Shown: positions 17,981-26,968 of the stretch, piece by piece
Layout of the letters: the number at the start of each line of letters is the position of its first letter
Position numbering within the stretch: the stretch's first letter is position 1
NCBI GenBank assembly: GCA_020637555.1
Contig: JACKKF010000002.1
Span: 372,001-436,000, forward strand
Origin: Rhodobacter sp.
GTDB lineage: Bacteria > Pseudomonadota > Alphaproteobacteria > Rhodobacterales > Rhodobacteraceae
Reading direction: 5' to 3'
Length of the DNA stretch: 64,000 bases
Notes under the pieces: model-generated
Database searches by the model: none
What the model saw: the letters and a program-made list of their open reading frames with translations, nothing else
Told to the model about the DNA's origin: nothing
Program-made: the position numbers and the translations under genes

Positions 17981-19494
17981 TCCGGTCTCCATCCCTGCCG
18001 CAGGGCGCGGCGGTTGATCTTTGCGTTGGCGCCTTTGGGCAGCGCGGCGACGCTCTGAAAGAGGCGCGGCTGCTTGTAGCGCGCCAGGTGCTGCGCCGCG
18101 TGATCGGCCAGCGCGGTCTCGGTCACGGGCAGCGGACCGGGCACATAGAACAGACCGATCACGCTGACACCGTCGCGCACGGGCAGTTCCACCGCCGCGC
18201 ATTCCGCGACGCCTGGGTGGCTGGCCATGGCGCGCTCGACCTCGAGCGGCGACACCCGGTAGCCGCCCGCGTTCATCATGTCGTCGTCGCGCCCCAGGTA
18301 GCGGATCGCGCCGTCGTCATCCATGCTGACCGTGTCGCCGGTCAGAAACCAGCCGCCCGCGAATTTCGCGGCCGTTTCTTCGGGTTGCCCCCAATAGCCC
18401 AGGAACAGGCCCGGATCGGCCGCCCCCACCGCCAGGACGCCCGCTTCGCCGCGCGGCACCGGCGCACCGTCGGGGCCCAGCACGGCAATGCGGCGCCCGG
18501 GTTGCGCATAGCCCGAGGTCCCCTCGGGTGCCGGCCGGTCGGGCGAGGCCGAGACATAGGTCGACACCTCGGACATGCCCAGGGCCTCGTAGATCGGGGT
18601 TCCAGTGGCCTCGGTCCAGGCGTGCCGGGTGGTGTCGGGCAGCTTCTCGCCCGCCGACAACCCATGCCGGAGGCGCGGCATCGGTGCCAGCGGGACACGC
18701 AGCATCTGGCGATAGACCCCGGGTGCGGCGGCAAAGATCGTGGCGTCGAAGCGTTTCAGCAACAGCGGCAACTGCGCGGGCGTGATCCCCGCGCCGGGGA
18801 TCAGCGCCGTCGCCCCGATCGCCCAGGGGTCCATCAGGCCGGTGCCCAGGGTATAGGTCCAGTTGAAGGCACCGGCATGCAGCAGGCGGTCGTCGGGCGT
18901 CAGCCCATACCAGCCCTGCCACATCATCCGCCGCGCCCAGACCGCGCGATGGGCATGCATCACCGCACGCGGCCGCCCCGACGTTCCCGAGGTGAAGATC
19001 AGATAGGCCAGCCGGTCGGGATCGCCCATCGCCCAGGCGCAGGCGGGCAGGGCGCGCATCGCCGTCAGCGCCGTCAGGTCGATCACCGGCGCCTCACCCT
19101 CGGGCAGGGCGATGCCGGGGGCTGCGATGATCGCGGCCGGCGTGACCTGCGCGGCCATGGCGGTGATTTCCTCGGCCGTCAGTTGTGACGATGTCGGCAC
19201 CGGCACCAGCCCGACGGCGATGCAGCCCAGAAAGGCCAGCGGGAAATCCACCGTGTTTCCCACCCGCAGCAGCACCCGGTCGCCGGGTGTCAGCCCCGCC
19301 GCGATCAGCCCGGTGCCGATGCCCCGCACCGCCCCGGCCAGCGCCGCATAGGACCAGCGTTCCGCCCCCGACAGGGTGAGGATCTGCAAGGCGATCTTGT
19401 CGGGCGTGCGGTCCCGGGCCTCGAGCACATGGCGCGCCAGATTGAACGGGGCGGGCGGCAGGGCAAGGGAACCGGAGTCAATTAACGCGTGCAT
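17977..19494 (-). CDS. AMP-forming acyl-CoA synthetase, possibly an aromatic-acid CoA ligase
   Basis: 505 residues of the ANL superfamily. Core motifs: the P-loop YLIFTSGTSGRPRAVMHAHR (A3), ALGMSEVSTYV (A5 region), WFLTGDTVSMDDDGAIRYLGR (A7/A8) and YRVSPLEVE. The C-terminal lysine motif reads PKGANAKINRRALR, keeping the catalytic Lys. The closest family I recognise is the benzoate-CoA ligase-like group, but specificity is not certain. It is the first gene of the ATGA-coupled operon with the DsbA-like and MFS genes. An XRE-cupin regulator is divergent 95 bp away and is the likely controller. Fatty-acid substrates remain possible. Confidence 0.85.
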   Translation of the reverse strand: MHALIDSGSLALPPAPFNLARHVLEARDRTPDKIALQILTLSGAERWSYAALAGAVRGIGTGLIAAGLTPGDRVLLRVGNTVDFPLAFLGCIAVGLVPVPTSSQLTAEEITAMAAQVTPAAIIAAPGIALPEGEAPVIDLTALTAMRALPACAWAMGDPDRLAYLIFTSGTSGRPRAVMHAHRAVWARRMMWQGWYGLTPDDRLLHAGAFNWTYTLGTGLMDPWAIGATALIPGAGITPAQLPLLLKRFDATIFAAAPGVYRQMLRVPLAPMPRLRHGLSAGEKLPDTTRHAWTEATGTPIYEALGMSEVSTYVSASPDRPAPEGTSGYAQPGRRIAVLGPDGAPVPRGEAGVLAVGAADPGLFLGYWGQPEETAAKFAGGWFLTGDTVSMDDDGAIRYLGRDDDMMNAGGYRVSPLEVERAMASHPGVAECAAVELPVRDGVSVIGLFYVPGPLPVTETALADHAAQHLARYKQPRLFQSVAALPKGANAKINRRALRQGWRPE

Positions 19495-19589
19495 GAAATC
19501 GAGCTAACCTTTTGCGCCCACCGGGGCAAGAGGGCGGCCCGGGGCGGGACCTCGACATTCGGGCGGATTTGTCGCAGAACCGCGTCATC

Positions 19590-20213
19590 ATGAGCGATCT
19601 GTCCAACCCGATGATTTCCCGCATCGTCCGTTCCGACGGCGAAGAGGCGCTGGCGACCCCCGTCGATCTGGCCGAGCGCGTGCGCAATCTGCGCAAGGAG
19701 CGTGGCTGGACGCTGGAACAGGCCGCCCAGGCCGCCGGACTGGCACGGTCAACCCTGTCCAAGATCGAGAACGGCCAGATGTCGCCCACCTATGACGGGC
19801 TCAAGAAACTGGCCGAGGGGCTGGGGATTTCCGTGCCGCAGCTTTTCACCCCGCCGCGCAGCGCGTCGCCCGGTGGCCGGATGACCACGACCCGCGCGGG
19901 CGAGGGCGAGGCGCATGTCACCACCACCTACGAGCACGAGCTTCTGTCCGGCGGGTTGACACGCAAATCCATGCTGCCCTACCGCGCCCGCATCCGCGCC
20001 CGCGCGTTCGAGGATTTCGATGGCTGGGTGCGTCACGACGGCGAGGAATTTCTCTATGTGCTGACCGGGCAGATCCGGTTGCTGACCGAATTCTACGCGC
20101 CGATCGACATGAAGCGCGGCGACAGCGCCTATTACGACGCCTCGATGGGCCACAATGTCATCAGCCTGAGCCCCGAGGACGCGACGATCCTGTGGGTCAC
20201 ATCGCTGGATTGA
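19590..20213 (+). CDS. XRE family regulator with C-terminal cupin domain
   Basis: 207 residues. Helix-turn-helix (about residues 25-80): RVRNLRKERGWTLEQAAQAA, then GLARSTLSKIENGQMSPTYD. The C-terminal cupin (about 130-205) includes HDGEEFLYVLTGQIRLLTEF and GDSAYYDASMGHNVISL, a small-molecule sensor fold. Such XRE-cupin proteins usually repress catabolic or transport genes next to them. Here the divergent neighbour is the acyl-CoA ligase operon. The ATG at 19590 is preferred over an earlier in-frame ATG at 19512 because the HTH similarity and typical length fit it; no strong Shine-Dalgarno is seen. The ligand is unknown. Confidence 0.88.
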   Translation: MSDLSNPMISRIVRSDGEEALATPVDLAERVRNLRKERGWTLEQAAQAAGLARSTLSKIENGQMSPTYDGLKKLAEGLGISVPQLFTPPRSASPGGRMTTTRAGEGEAHVTTTYEHELLSGGLTRKSMLPYRARIRARAFEDFDGWVRHDGEEFLYVLTGQIRLLTEFYAPIDMKRGDSAYYDASMGHNVISLSPEDATILWVTSLD

Positions 20214-20249
20214 GCGCCGCGCAGGGCGGCGCCGGTCGCCGCGTCCGCG

Positions 20250-20378
20250 TCAGTGACTGAACCAGCCGCGCACCGCGTTGGCGCCGCCGGAAATGTCGCG
20301 GCCGATCCCTTCGACGGTATTGCAGCCGGCCAGCGTCGCCAGCATCAGCGCGAGGGCAAGCACGATTCGTGTGTTCAT
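20250..20378 (-). CDS. Entericidin-like small lipoprotein
   Basis: 42 residues. MNTRIVLALALMLATLAGC is a lipoprotein signal with lipobox LAGC; mature lipoprotein NTVEGIGRDISGGANAVRGW with FSH at the end matches entericidin A/B-like peptides (GIGRDI, GGxA). Entericidins are outer/inner-membrane-anchored small lipoproteins linked in enterics to toxin/antitoxin-like lysis control, but the function in Rhodobacteraceae is unclear. The start overlaps the stop of the upstream peptide-binding protein (ATGA), so it is translationally coupled to it. Confidence 0.8.
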   Translation of the reverse strand: MNTRIVLALALMLATLAGCNTVEGIGRDISGGANAVRGWFSH

Positions 20379-22210
20379 TCCTGAAACCACCATACTTCGG
20401 GCAGGAAGCCGGTCCAGTCACCATATATGGGCAAGGTTTCGGGATAATGCAACCCTTCGGCCACCGCCAGCCGGCTGACAGGCGAGAACCAGAACGGGAT
20501 CACATAGCGCCCCGCCATCAGCACCCGGTCCAGCGCGCGCACGGCGGCGGTGAAATCCTCGGGGTCCTGCGATTCCAGCATGGTGGCGATCATCGCGTCG
20601 ACCGCCGGGTCATGCACGCCGGCCCAGTTCCGGGTGCCGGGGTCGGTCACGCCGTTCGCCCCCCAGTACAAGGTCTGTTCGTTGCCCGGGCTCAGCGACA
20701 TCAGGCGCAACAGATAGGTCATGTCGAAGTCATAGCCATTGGTGCGCTGGACGTATTGCGCGGGGTCGATCACCGTCACGCGAGCGTCGATCCCCAGGGT
20801 TTGCAGCGCCTCGACATAGGCGGCGGCAATGGTCTGATAGTCGGTCTGCCCCTGCATCAGCAGGATCTCGAAGCGGAAGGGCGTGCCATCGGCGGCGCGC
20901 AGGATGCCGTCGGCATCGGGGCGCCAGCCCGCCTGATCCAGCAGACGCATCGCGGCGCGCAGATTGCGGCGGTTCGCGCGGCCATCGCTGACGGGCAGGC
21001 TGTAGCCCTCGAGCGCGCCGGGCAGCAGCGTGTCGGCAAAGGGTTCCAGAAGCGCCCGCACCCGCCCCTCGGCGGCACCGGGGCGCATACCCAGCACCGA
21101 ATTGCCGAAATACGAGGTGATGCGCGGTTCGGTCCCGCCGGTGACGGTGGTGTTGATCCGCTCGAAATCGAAGGCGAGGATCAGCGCCTCGCGCACCCGC
21201 CAGTCCGCGAATTGCGGCCGGCGCGTGTTGAAGACAAACCCTGACATGCCCGATGGCCGTTGATGCGGTATTTCAACCCGGCGCACCCGCCCGTCGGTCA
21301 CGGCGGGGAAATCGTAGCTGTCGGCCCAACGGGCTGCGTTCGGTTCGCGCCAGACGCTGATCAGCCCGCTCTTGAAGGCCTCGAAGGCGACCGACGCATC
21401 GCTGTAATATTCATACCGGATCTCGTCGATGTTGTTCTGGCCGCGAAAGAAGGGCAGGTCGTTGCCCCACCAGTCCGCGACCCGGCGAAAGGTGATCGAG
21501 CGACCGGGATCGACCTCGGCCACGGTATAAGGCCCCGAACCGATCACCGGGGTCAGCGCGGACTGGGCGAAATCCCGCCCACCGGCACTCACGTCGAATT
21601 GAGACCGTTGCAGGATCGGGCGCAGCCCGAGGATCAGCGGCAGCTCGCGGTCGGGCTCGGTAAAGGTGAAGCGGATCGATCGGGGCCCCACCTGCTCCAT
21701 GGTGGCGATCTTGTCCCATGCGGTGCGATACCGCGGGTGTCCCTGGGTGCCGAGGGTCCGGAAGGACCACAGGACATCGTCCACCGTGACCGGGCTGCCA
21801 TCCGAGAATCGCGCCTCGGGGCGTAACGTGAAGGTGACGGACTCGCGGGCCGAATCGGTCTCGACCGACTCGGCCAGGACGCCATACAGGGTGAATGGTT
21901 CGTCGTAACTGCGCCCCAGAAGCGATTGAACCGTCAACAGGTTGACGCCCCAGGGGGCCGAACCGCGCAAGATGAAGGGATTGAGCGAATCAAAGCTGCC
22001 GATCTCGGCGAAAACGATTCGCCCGCCCTGGGGGGCCTGGGGGTTGGCATAGGGCAGCGACGCGAAATCTTGTGGCAGGGCGGGCCTGCCATACATAGCG
22101 ATGCCATGGGTCGGCAGGTCCTGCGCCGTGGCGGTGAATGGGGGGAAAACCAGGACCACCAGTGCCAGAATGGAAACAATCATGGGGTGAAAACGGTGAT
22201 TTCTGCGCAT
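20375..22210 (-). CDS. ABC transporter periplasmic oligopeptide-binding protein
   Basis: 611 residues. Signal peptide with a basic N-terminus and hydrophobic core (MIVSILALVVLVFPPFTATAQ). The mature protein has the SBP_bac_5 signature FTLRPEARFSDGSPVTVDDVLWSF and further conserved segments (IGSGPYTVAEVDPGRSITF, DYQTIAAAYVEALQTLGI). These proteins capture oligopeptides or similar ligands for ABC importers. No permease or ATPase gene follows, so it may be an orphan receptor or serve a distant transporter. It is coupled by ATGA overlap to an entericidin-like peptide gene. Extracytoplasmic location is firm; ligand is unknown. Confidence 0.9.
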   Translation of the reverse strand: MRRNHRFHPMIVSILALVVLVFPPFTATAQDLPTHGIAMYGRPALPQDFASLPYANPQAPQGGRIVFAEIGSFDSLNPFILRGSAPWGVNLLTVQSLLGRSYDEPFTLYGVLAESVETDSARESVTFTLRPEARFSDGSPVTVDDVLWSFRTLGTQGHPRYRTAWDKIATMEQVGPRSIRFTFTEPDRELPLILGLRPILQRSQFDVSAGGRDFAQSALTPVIGSGPYTVAEVDPGRSITFRRVADWWGNDLPFFRGQNNIDEIRYEYYSDASVAFEAFKSGLISVWREPNAARWADSYDFPAVTDGRVRRVEIPHQRPSGMSGFVFNTRRPQFADWRVREALILAFDFERINTTVTGGTEPRITSYFGNSVLGMRPGAAEGRVRALLEPFADTLLPGALEGYSLPVSDGRANRRNLRAAMRLLDQAGWRPDADGILRAADGTPFRFEILLMQGQTDYQTIAAAYVEALQTLGIDARVTVIDPAQYVQRTNGYDFDMTYLLRLMSLSPGNEQTLYWGANGVTDPGTRNWAGVHDPAVDAMIATMLESQDPEDFTAAVRALDRVLMAGRYVIPFWFSPVSRLAVAEGLHYPETLPIYGDWTGFLPEVWWFQE

Positions 22211-22286
22211 GGTCGAAACGATCCCCCGGTGCCGTTGGCGTTCCGGTCCTGCCTACAGGGGGGCTGGGGGGCTGTAAACTTTAAGC

Positions 22287-22315
22287 TTGGAGTCGTCTCA
22301 AGGATTGGCTATAAG
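22287..22315 (+). promoter_or_regulatory. Promoter of candidate small RNA
   Basis: TTGGAG (22287-22292) and TATAAG (22310-22315) are separated by exactly 17 bp. Predicted transcription begins near 22321, about 76 nt before a strong intrinsic terminator. No start codon with a plausible ORF lies in between. Confidence 0.72.
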
Positions 22316-22320
22316 TATCT

Positions 22321-22396
22321 CACTGCTCGATAGGTTTCTTGCCTGTATGAAACCTGCCTCAACGACTGACGCCCGCCTTGCGCGGGCGTTTTTTTT
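22321..22396 (+). ncRNA. Candidate small RNA (two hairpins, intrinsic terminator)
   Basis: About 76 nt bounded by a consensus-like promoter and an intrinsic terminator. Hairpin 1 is AGGTTTC (22332-22338) and GAAACCT (22349-22355) with a 10-nt loop; a single-stranded segment CTGCCTCAACGACTGA follows. Hairpin 2 is the terminator CGCCCGC/GCGGGCG with eight U. No credible ORF lies inside. The layout (promoter, hairpin, single-stranded linker, terminator) fits a trans-acting sRNA. An alternative is a prematurely terminated leader of bdhA, whose start lies 129 bp beyond. I cannot assign it to a named family. Confidence 0.65.
22370..22396 (+). terminator. Strong intrinsic terminator of the small RNA
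   Basis: CGCCCGC (22370-22376), a five-base loop and GCGGGCG (22382-22388) are followed by eight T residues (22389-22396). It is a near-ideal rho-independent terminator on the plus strand. It is not the end of any protein gene: the peptide-binding gene runs in the other direction. Confidence 0.9.
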
Positions 22397-22524
22397 GGCC
22401 TCCTGATCGGGCGCCGGCATCGCGCTGTTCCCGCTAACGTGTAGTCGCCCGCGGATTTCGCGCTGGCCTGCGCGCGTGGCCCGCGTATGCTGCGACCGCG
22501 AAACATCATCGACAGGAGAGTCAG

Positions 22525-23304
22525 ATGGATAAGCCTCTTTCAGGCCGCCGCGCCATCGTCACCGGATCGAACTCGGGCATCGGGCTGGGCACCGCCGAGG
22601 CGCTGGCCGCAGCCGGCGCCGAGGTCGTGCTGAATTCCTACACCGATCGCGACGAGGACCACGCCCTGGCCAGGGACGTGGCCGCACGCCACGGCACCAG
22701 CGTGCGCTATATCAAGGCCGACATGTCGAAGCCCGAGGAATGCCGCGCGCTGGTGCAGCAGGCCGGCGGATGCGACATCCTGGTGAACAACGCGGGCATC
22801 CAGCATGTCGCCAAGATCGAGGACTTCCCGATCGACAAGTGGAACGCGATCATCGCGATCAACCTGAGCGCCGCCTTCCACACCACCGCCGCCGCGCTGC
22901 CAGGCATGTATGCCAACGGCTGGGGGCGGGTGGTGAACATCGCCTCGGCGCACGGGCTCAGGGCGTCGCCGTTCAAATCGGCCTATGTCGCCGCCAAACA
23001 CGGGATCGTCGGCCTGACCAAGGTGACGGCACTGGAAGCGGCCGGCAAGGGCATCACCGCGAACGCCATCTGTCCGGGCTATGTGCTGACCCCGCTGGTC
23101 GAGGCCCAGATCCCCGACCAGATGAAGACGCACAACATGGACCGGGAAACGGTGATCCGCGAGGTGATGCTGGATCGCCAGCCCTCGCGCCAGTTCGCCA
23201 CGGTCGAGGAGATCGGCGGCACCACGGTCTTTCTGTGCTCGGCCGCCGCGGCGCAGATCACCGGCACGACCATTTCGGTCGATGGTGGCTGGACCGCCGA
23301 GTGA
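22525..23304 (+). CDS. bdhA: 3-hydroxybutyrate dehydrogenase
   Basis: 259 residues, a classical short-chain dehydrogenase. It interconverts 3-hydroxybutyrate and acetoacetate with NAD, in polyhydroxybutyrate and ketone-body metabolism. NAD-binding TGSNSGIGLG (about residues 13-22), NNAGIQHVAKIEDF, catalytic Ser in NIASAHGLRASPFKSAYVAA with YxxxK (Tyr and Lys in SAYVAAKHG), and the C-terminal loop VLTPLVEAQIPDQ with the DRQPSRQFAT region are those of 3-hydroxybutyrate dehydrogenase. A good AGGAGAG Shine-Dalgarno precedes the ATG. Its stop overlaps the GTG start of a patatin gene by 4 bp, so it is coupled to it. Confidence 0.93.
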   Translation: MDKPLSGRRAIVTGSNSGIGLGTAEALAAAGAEVVLNSYTDRDEDHALARDVAARHGTSVRYIKADMSKPEECRALVQQAGGCDILVNNAGIQHVAKIEDFPIDKWNAIIAINLSAAFHTTAAALPGMYANGWGRVVNIASAHGLRASPFKSAYVAAKHGIVGLTKVTALEAAGKGITANAICPGYVLTPLVEAQIPDQMKTHNMDRETVIREVMLDRQPSRQFATVEEIGGTTVFLCSAAAAQITGTTISVDGGWTAE

Positions 23305-24323
23305 GAGCGAAGAAACGCATCAACCTGGCCCTCCAGGGCGGAGGCGCGCATGGCGCCTTCACCTGGGGGGTGCTGGATCGGCTGCTCGACGAGGATTGGC
23401 TGGAGATCGCCGCGATCTCGGGCACATCGGCGGGGGCGCTGAATGGCGCGGCGTTCAAGGCCGGCATGGCCACCGGCGGGCGCGATGGCGCCCGCACGGC
23501 GCTGCGCGCCCTGTGGGAGCGTGTCGGCGGGTTCGAGGACGTGCCCGGTATCGACTGGTTCAAGCCGTTCATGGCCGGGGCGGAATACGCGGCCTCGGTC
23601 GCGCAGAGCTTCCTTCCGGTATCGCCCGCCGATATCGCGGCCCAGGTGGTCAGCCCCTATGACTGGGGCCCGCTGTGGTCCAATCCGCTGGAACCCGCCG
23701 TGCGCGCGCTGAAGATCGACGAGGTGCACGCCCATGCCGGCCCGCAGCTTTTCGTGGCGGCGACAAACGTGCATACCGGCAAGGTCCGGGTCTTTGGCGA
23801 CGGCGAGGTCACGCACGAGGCCATTCTGGCCTCGGCCTGCCTGCCGACCTTTTTCAAGGCGGTCGAAATCGACGGTCAGCACTATTGGGACGGGGGCTAT
23901 TCGGCCAACCCCGCGCTGCACCCGCTCTATGATCCGGCGTTGCCCGATGATGTGGTGATCGTCTCGCTCAACCCGCTGTATCGTCCGGAAGTGCCCGACA
24001 GTGCCCAGGAAATCCTGAACCGGATCAACGAGATCAGCTTCAATGCCGCGCTGTTGCGCGATCTCAGGGCGATTGCCTTCGTCAAGCGGTTGATCGCCCA
24101 GGGGGCGGTGACCAAGGGTGCGATGAAGGATGTCCTGGTCCATGTCATCGATGACGAGGCGCTGATGCGCTCGCTCTCGGTGCGCACCAAGATCGCCCCC
24201 ACGCCGCTGCTGCTGGACCGCCTGTTCGAGGCCGGGCGCAAGGCGGCCGGCCGCTTCCTGGACGCCCACGCCAAGGACCTGAACAAGCGCGAGACGGTCG
24301 ATCTGGTGGCGATGTTCGACTAG
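23301..24323 (+). CDS. Patatin-like phospholipase
   Basis: 340 residues starting at GTG (23301), which overlaps the bdhA stop. The patatin fold has an oxyanion-hole motif GGGAHGAF (RINLALQGGGAHGAF), the nucleophile serine in GTSAGAL, and the catalytic Asp in DGG (HYWDGGYSANPALHPL). It is a Ser-Asp dyad hydrolase that may act on lipids or, given its coupling to bdhA, on poly(3-hydroxybutyrate) granule material or other esters. No signal peptide is seen. It converges with the DUF502 gene, the coding ends overlapping by 4 bp (24320-24323). The exact substrate is unknown. Confidence 0.9.
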   Translation: MRAKKRINLALQGGGAHGAFTWGVLDRLLDEDWLEIAAISGTSAGALNGAAFKAGMATGGRDGARTALRALWERVGGFEDVPGIDWFKPFMAGAEYAASVAQSFLPVSPADIAAQVVSPYDWGPLWSNPLEPAVRALKIDEVHAHAGPQLFVAATNVHTGKVRVFGDGEVTHEAILASACLPTFFKAVEIDGQHYWDGGYSANPALHPLYDPALPDDVVIVSLNPLYRPEVPDSAQEILNRINEISFNAALLRDLRAIAFVKRLIAQGAVTKGAMKDVLVHVIDDEALMRSLSVRTKIAPTPLLLDRLFEAGRKAAGRFLDAHAKDLNKRETVDLVAMFD

Positions 24324-25036
24324 TCGCGGCGGCGTTTGCCGCTGCGCACCTGGCCCGGCTTGTCGGGGTCGGGAGACACGAGGCCGGCCGAGATGATGAG
24401 CTTGGCCGCGTCCTCGATGGTCATGTCCAGCGGCAGGATGTCCTTTTCCGGCACGAACAGCAGGAAGCCCGACGTCGGGTTCGGCGTGGTCGGCAGGAAC
24501 ACCGAGACCAGCCTGTCCTCGCCGCTGGCTGACGCCAGCTTGCGCGCGATCTCGCCCTTGGTATCGGTCGAGACGAAGGCGACCGCCCACAGGCCAGGAC
24601 GCGGGTATTCGACCAGACAGGCTTTGCTGAACGAGGTGCTCGAGGTGGAAAACACCGTTTCCGCGATCTGCTTCAACCCGTTGTAGATGGATCGCACCAC
24701 CGGCATTCGGGCCACCAGATCCTCGCCCCACTGGATCAGGCTGCGGCCGATATAGCCCTTGGCCAACCAGCCGACGATCAATGTGAACACCAGCGCGATG
24801 ACCAGCCCCAACCCGGGCAGGTTGAGGATGTCGAGCCGGGTATACCCGCCGGGCAGGAACCGCTGAACGAAGCCTTCGGGGATCAGCGGCATCACCTTGC
24901 TGTCCACGAATTCGACAACCGTCGTGATCAGCCAGATCGTCAGCACCGCAGGCGCGACGATGACCAGCCCCGTCAGGAACGAGGCCCGCAGTCCGGCAAG
25001 AAACCCTCGGCGCGGCGGGCGTGGGGTGGGGGTCAT
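24320..25036 (-). CDS. DUF502 family membrane protein
   Basis: 238 residues. Two hydrophobic segments (RASFLTGLVIVAPAVLTIWLITTVVEFVD and LGLVIALVFTLIVGWLAKGYIG) are followed by a conserved soluble part (RMPVVRSIYNGLKQIAETV and SVFLPTTPNPTSGFLLFVP). DUF502 proteins are widespread in proteobacteria and of unknown function. The start at 25036 gives a short basic N-terminus before the first membrane helix; an earlier in-frame ATG at 25099 is less likely. It stands alone on the minus strand, with psuG 130 bp upstream. Confidence 0.88.
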   Translation of the reverse strand: MTPTPRPPRRGFLAGLRASFLTGLVIVAPAVLTIWLITTVVEFVDSKVMPLIPEGFVQRFLPGGYTRLDILNLPGLGLVIALVFTLIVGWLAKGYIGRSLIQWGEDLVARMPVVRSIYNGLKQIAETVFSTSSTSFSKACLVEYPRPGLWAVAFVSTDTKGEIARKLASASGEDRLVSVFLPTTPNPTSGFLLFVPEKDILPLDMTIEDAAKLIISAGLVSPDPDKPGQVRSGKRRRD

Positions 25037-25166
25037 GATGTCACGGATCCTAAGGGCGCACGGCCCGGTGGATATGGGGAAGCGGACGCCCGCGCGCAAG
25101 GGTCACGCGGTGGGGAATCCTGATCCGCTATTGTCAGGCATTCGGCGCACGACAGGCGATCAATTG

Positions 25167-26071
<905 letters not shown>

Positions 26072-26075
<4 letters not shown>

Positions 26076-26968
26076 GGGGCTTGATCCTCGTCTTGGGCGA
26101 CATAGGCCGCGGCGGCAGCCTGCGCGCGCGACAGGGCATCCGCACGGGGCGCACTGCGGGTTTCGGCAAAGAGATGCGCGGCCATGAAGGTGTCGCCCGC
26201 GCCGGTGACGCGGCGGGCCAGCACCGGATGCGCAGGCATGGTCAGGGTTTCGGCGCCCCTTTGGGCATCCGTCGCGTCGCGCGCGCCGTCCGTGACCAGG
26301 GCGCGCGGCGCCCCGGCGGCGACAAGCCCCTCGGCGGCGGCGCGGCTGTCGGCGAACGCGGCCCCCACCAGGAGCCCGGCCTCTTGCCGGTTGACGTAAA
26401 GCGCGGTGCCGGGATGCGCCAGCAGGGGCAGAAGGCGTTCGGCCTTGCCGGGGCTGGCCGGCGCGATCCGCAGATCCGCCCCCGAGAATGCCGGCGCCCG
26501 GGCGATGCGGTCCAGCAGGTCGGCGGTCAGGTTCCCGTCCAGCGCGATGGGCCCGCGCCAGGGCGCATCGGCACGCCCCAGCCGCCCGTCGATCAGCGGC
26601 GCCAGGATCGCATCGTCGCACGCCTCCAGCGTATGCGCATCGGCGATCGCGGCAACCAGCCCGTCCGCATCCTCGATCGCCATGTAACGATCCGTCGGCA
26701 GGTCGGTCAGATGGGCGAAATCGGGATTGACCCCCAACGCGCGCACGGCCTCGAGCAGGGCGCGCCCTTCGGCATCGTGGCCGATCGCGGTCAGAACGGC
26801 CGGGCGCATGCCGAAACGCGCCAGCGTCATCGCGATGTTCATGGCCACGCCCCCCGGCAGGCGGGTGATATGGCCCGCCACGTCGCCACGACTGCGCAGG
26901 GCCCCCCGGGTGCGTCCGATGATGTCCCACAGGACCGATCCGATGCAAAGAATGTCCGGGGGTGTCAT
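26072..26968 (-). CDS. psuK: Pseudouridine kinase (PfkB family)
   Basis: 298 residues, a PfkB-family sugar/nucleoside kinase. N-terminal GSVLWDIIGRTRG and the glycine pair in LPGGVAMNIAMTLARFGM, and the C-terminal ATP/anion-hole signature VTGAGDTFMAAHLFAE with catalytic Asp in GAGD. Its coupling to psuG by a 4-bp overlap identifies the substrate as pseudouridine, forming pseudouridine 5'-phosphate for the glycosidase. It is itself preceded by a SAM-methyltransferase gene with an ATGA overlap. Cytosolic. Confidence 0.92.

Noticed and set aside
20197..20424. A 75-codon minus-strand frame over the entericidin-like gene.
   Set aside because: Arg-rich shadow; the alternative frame gives a lipoprotein signal with a proper lipobox and a stop overlapping the upstream gene.
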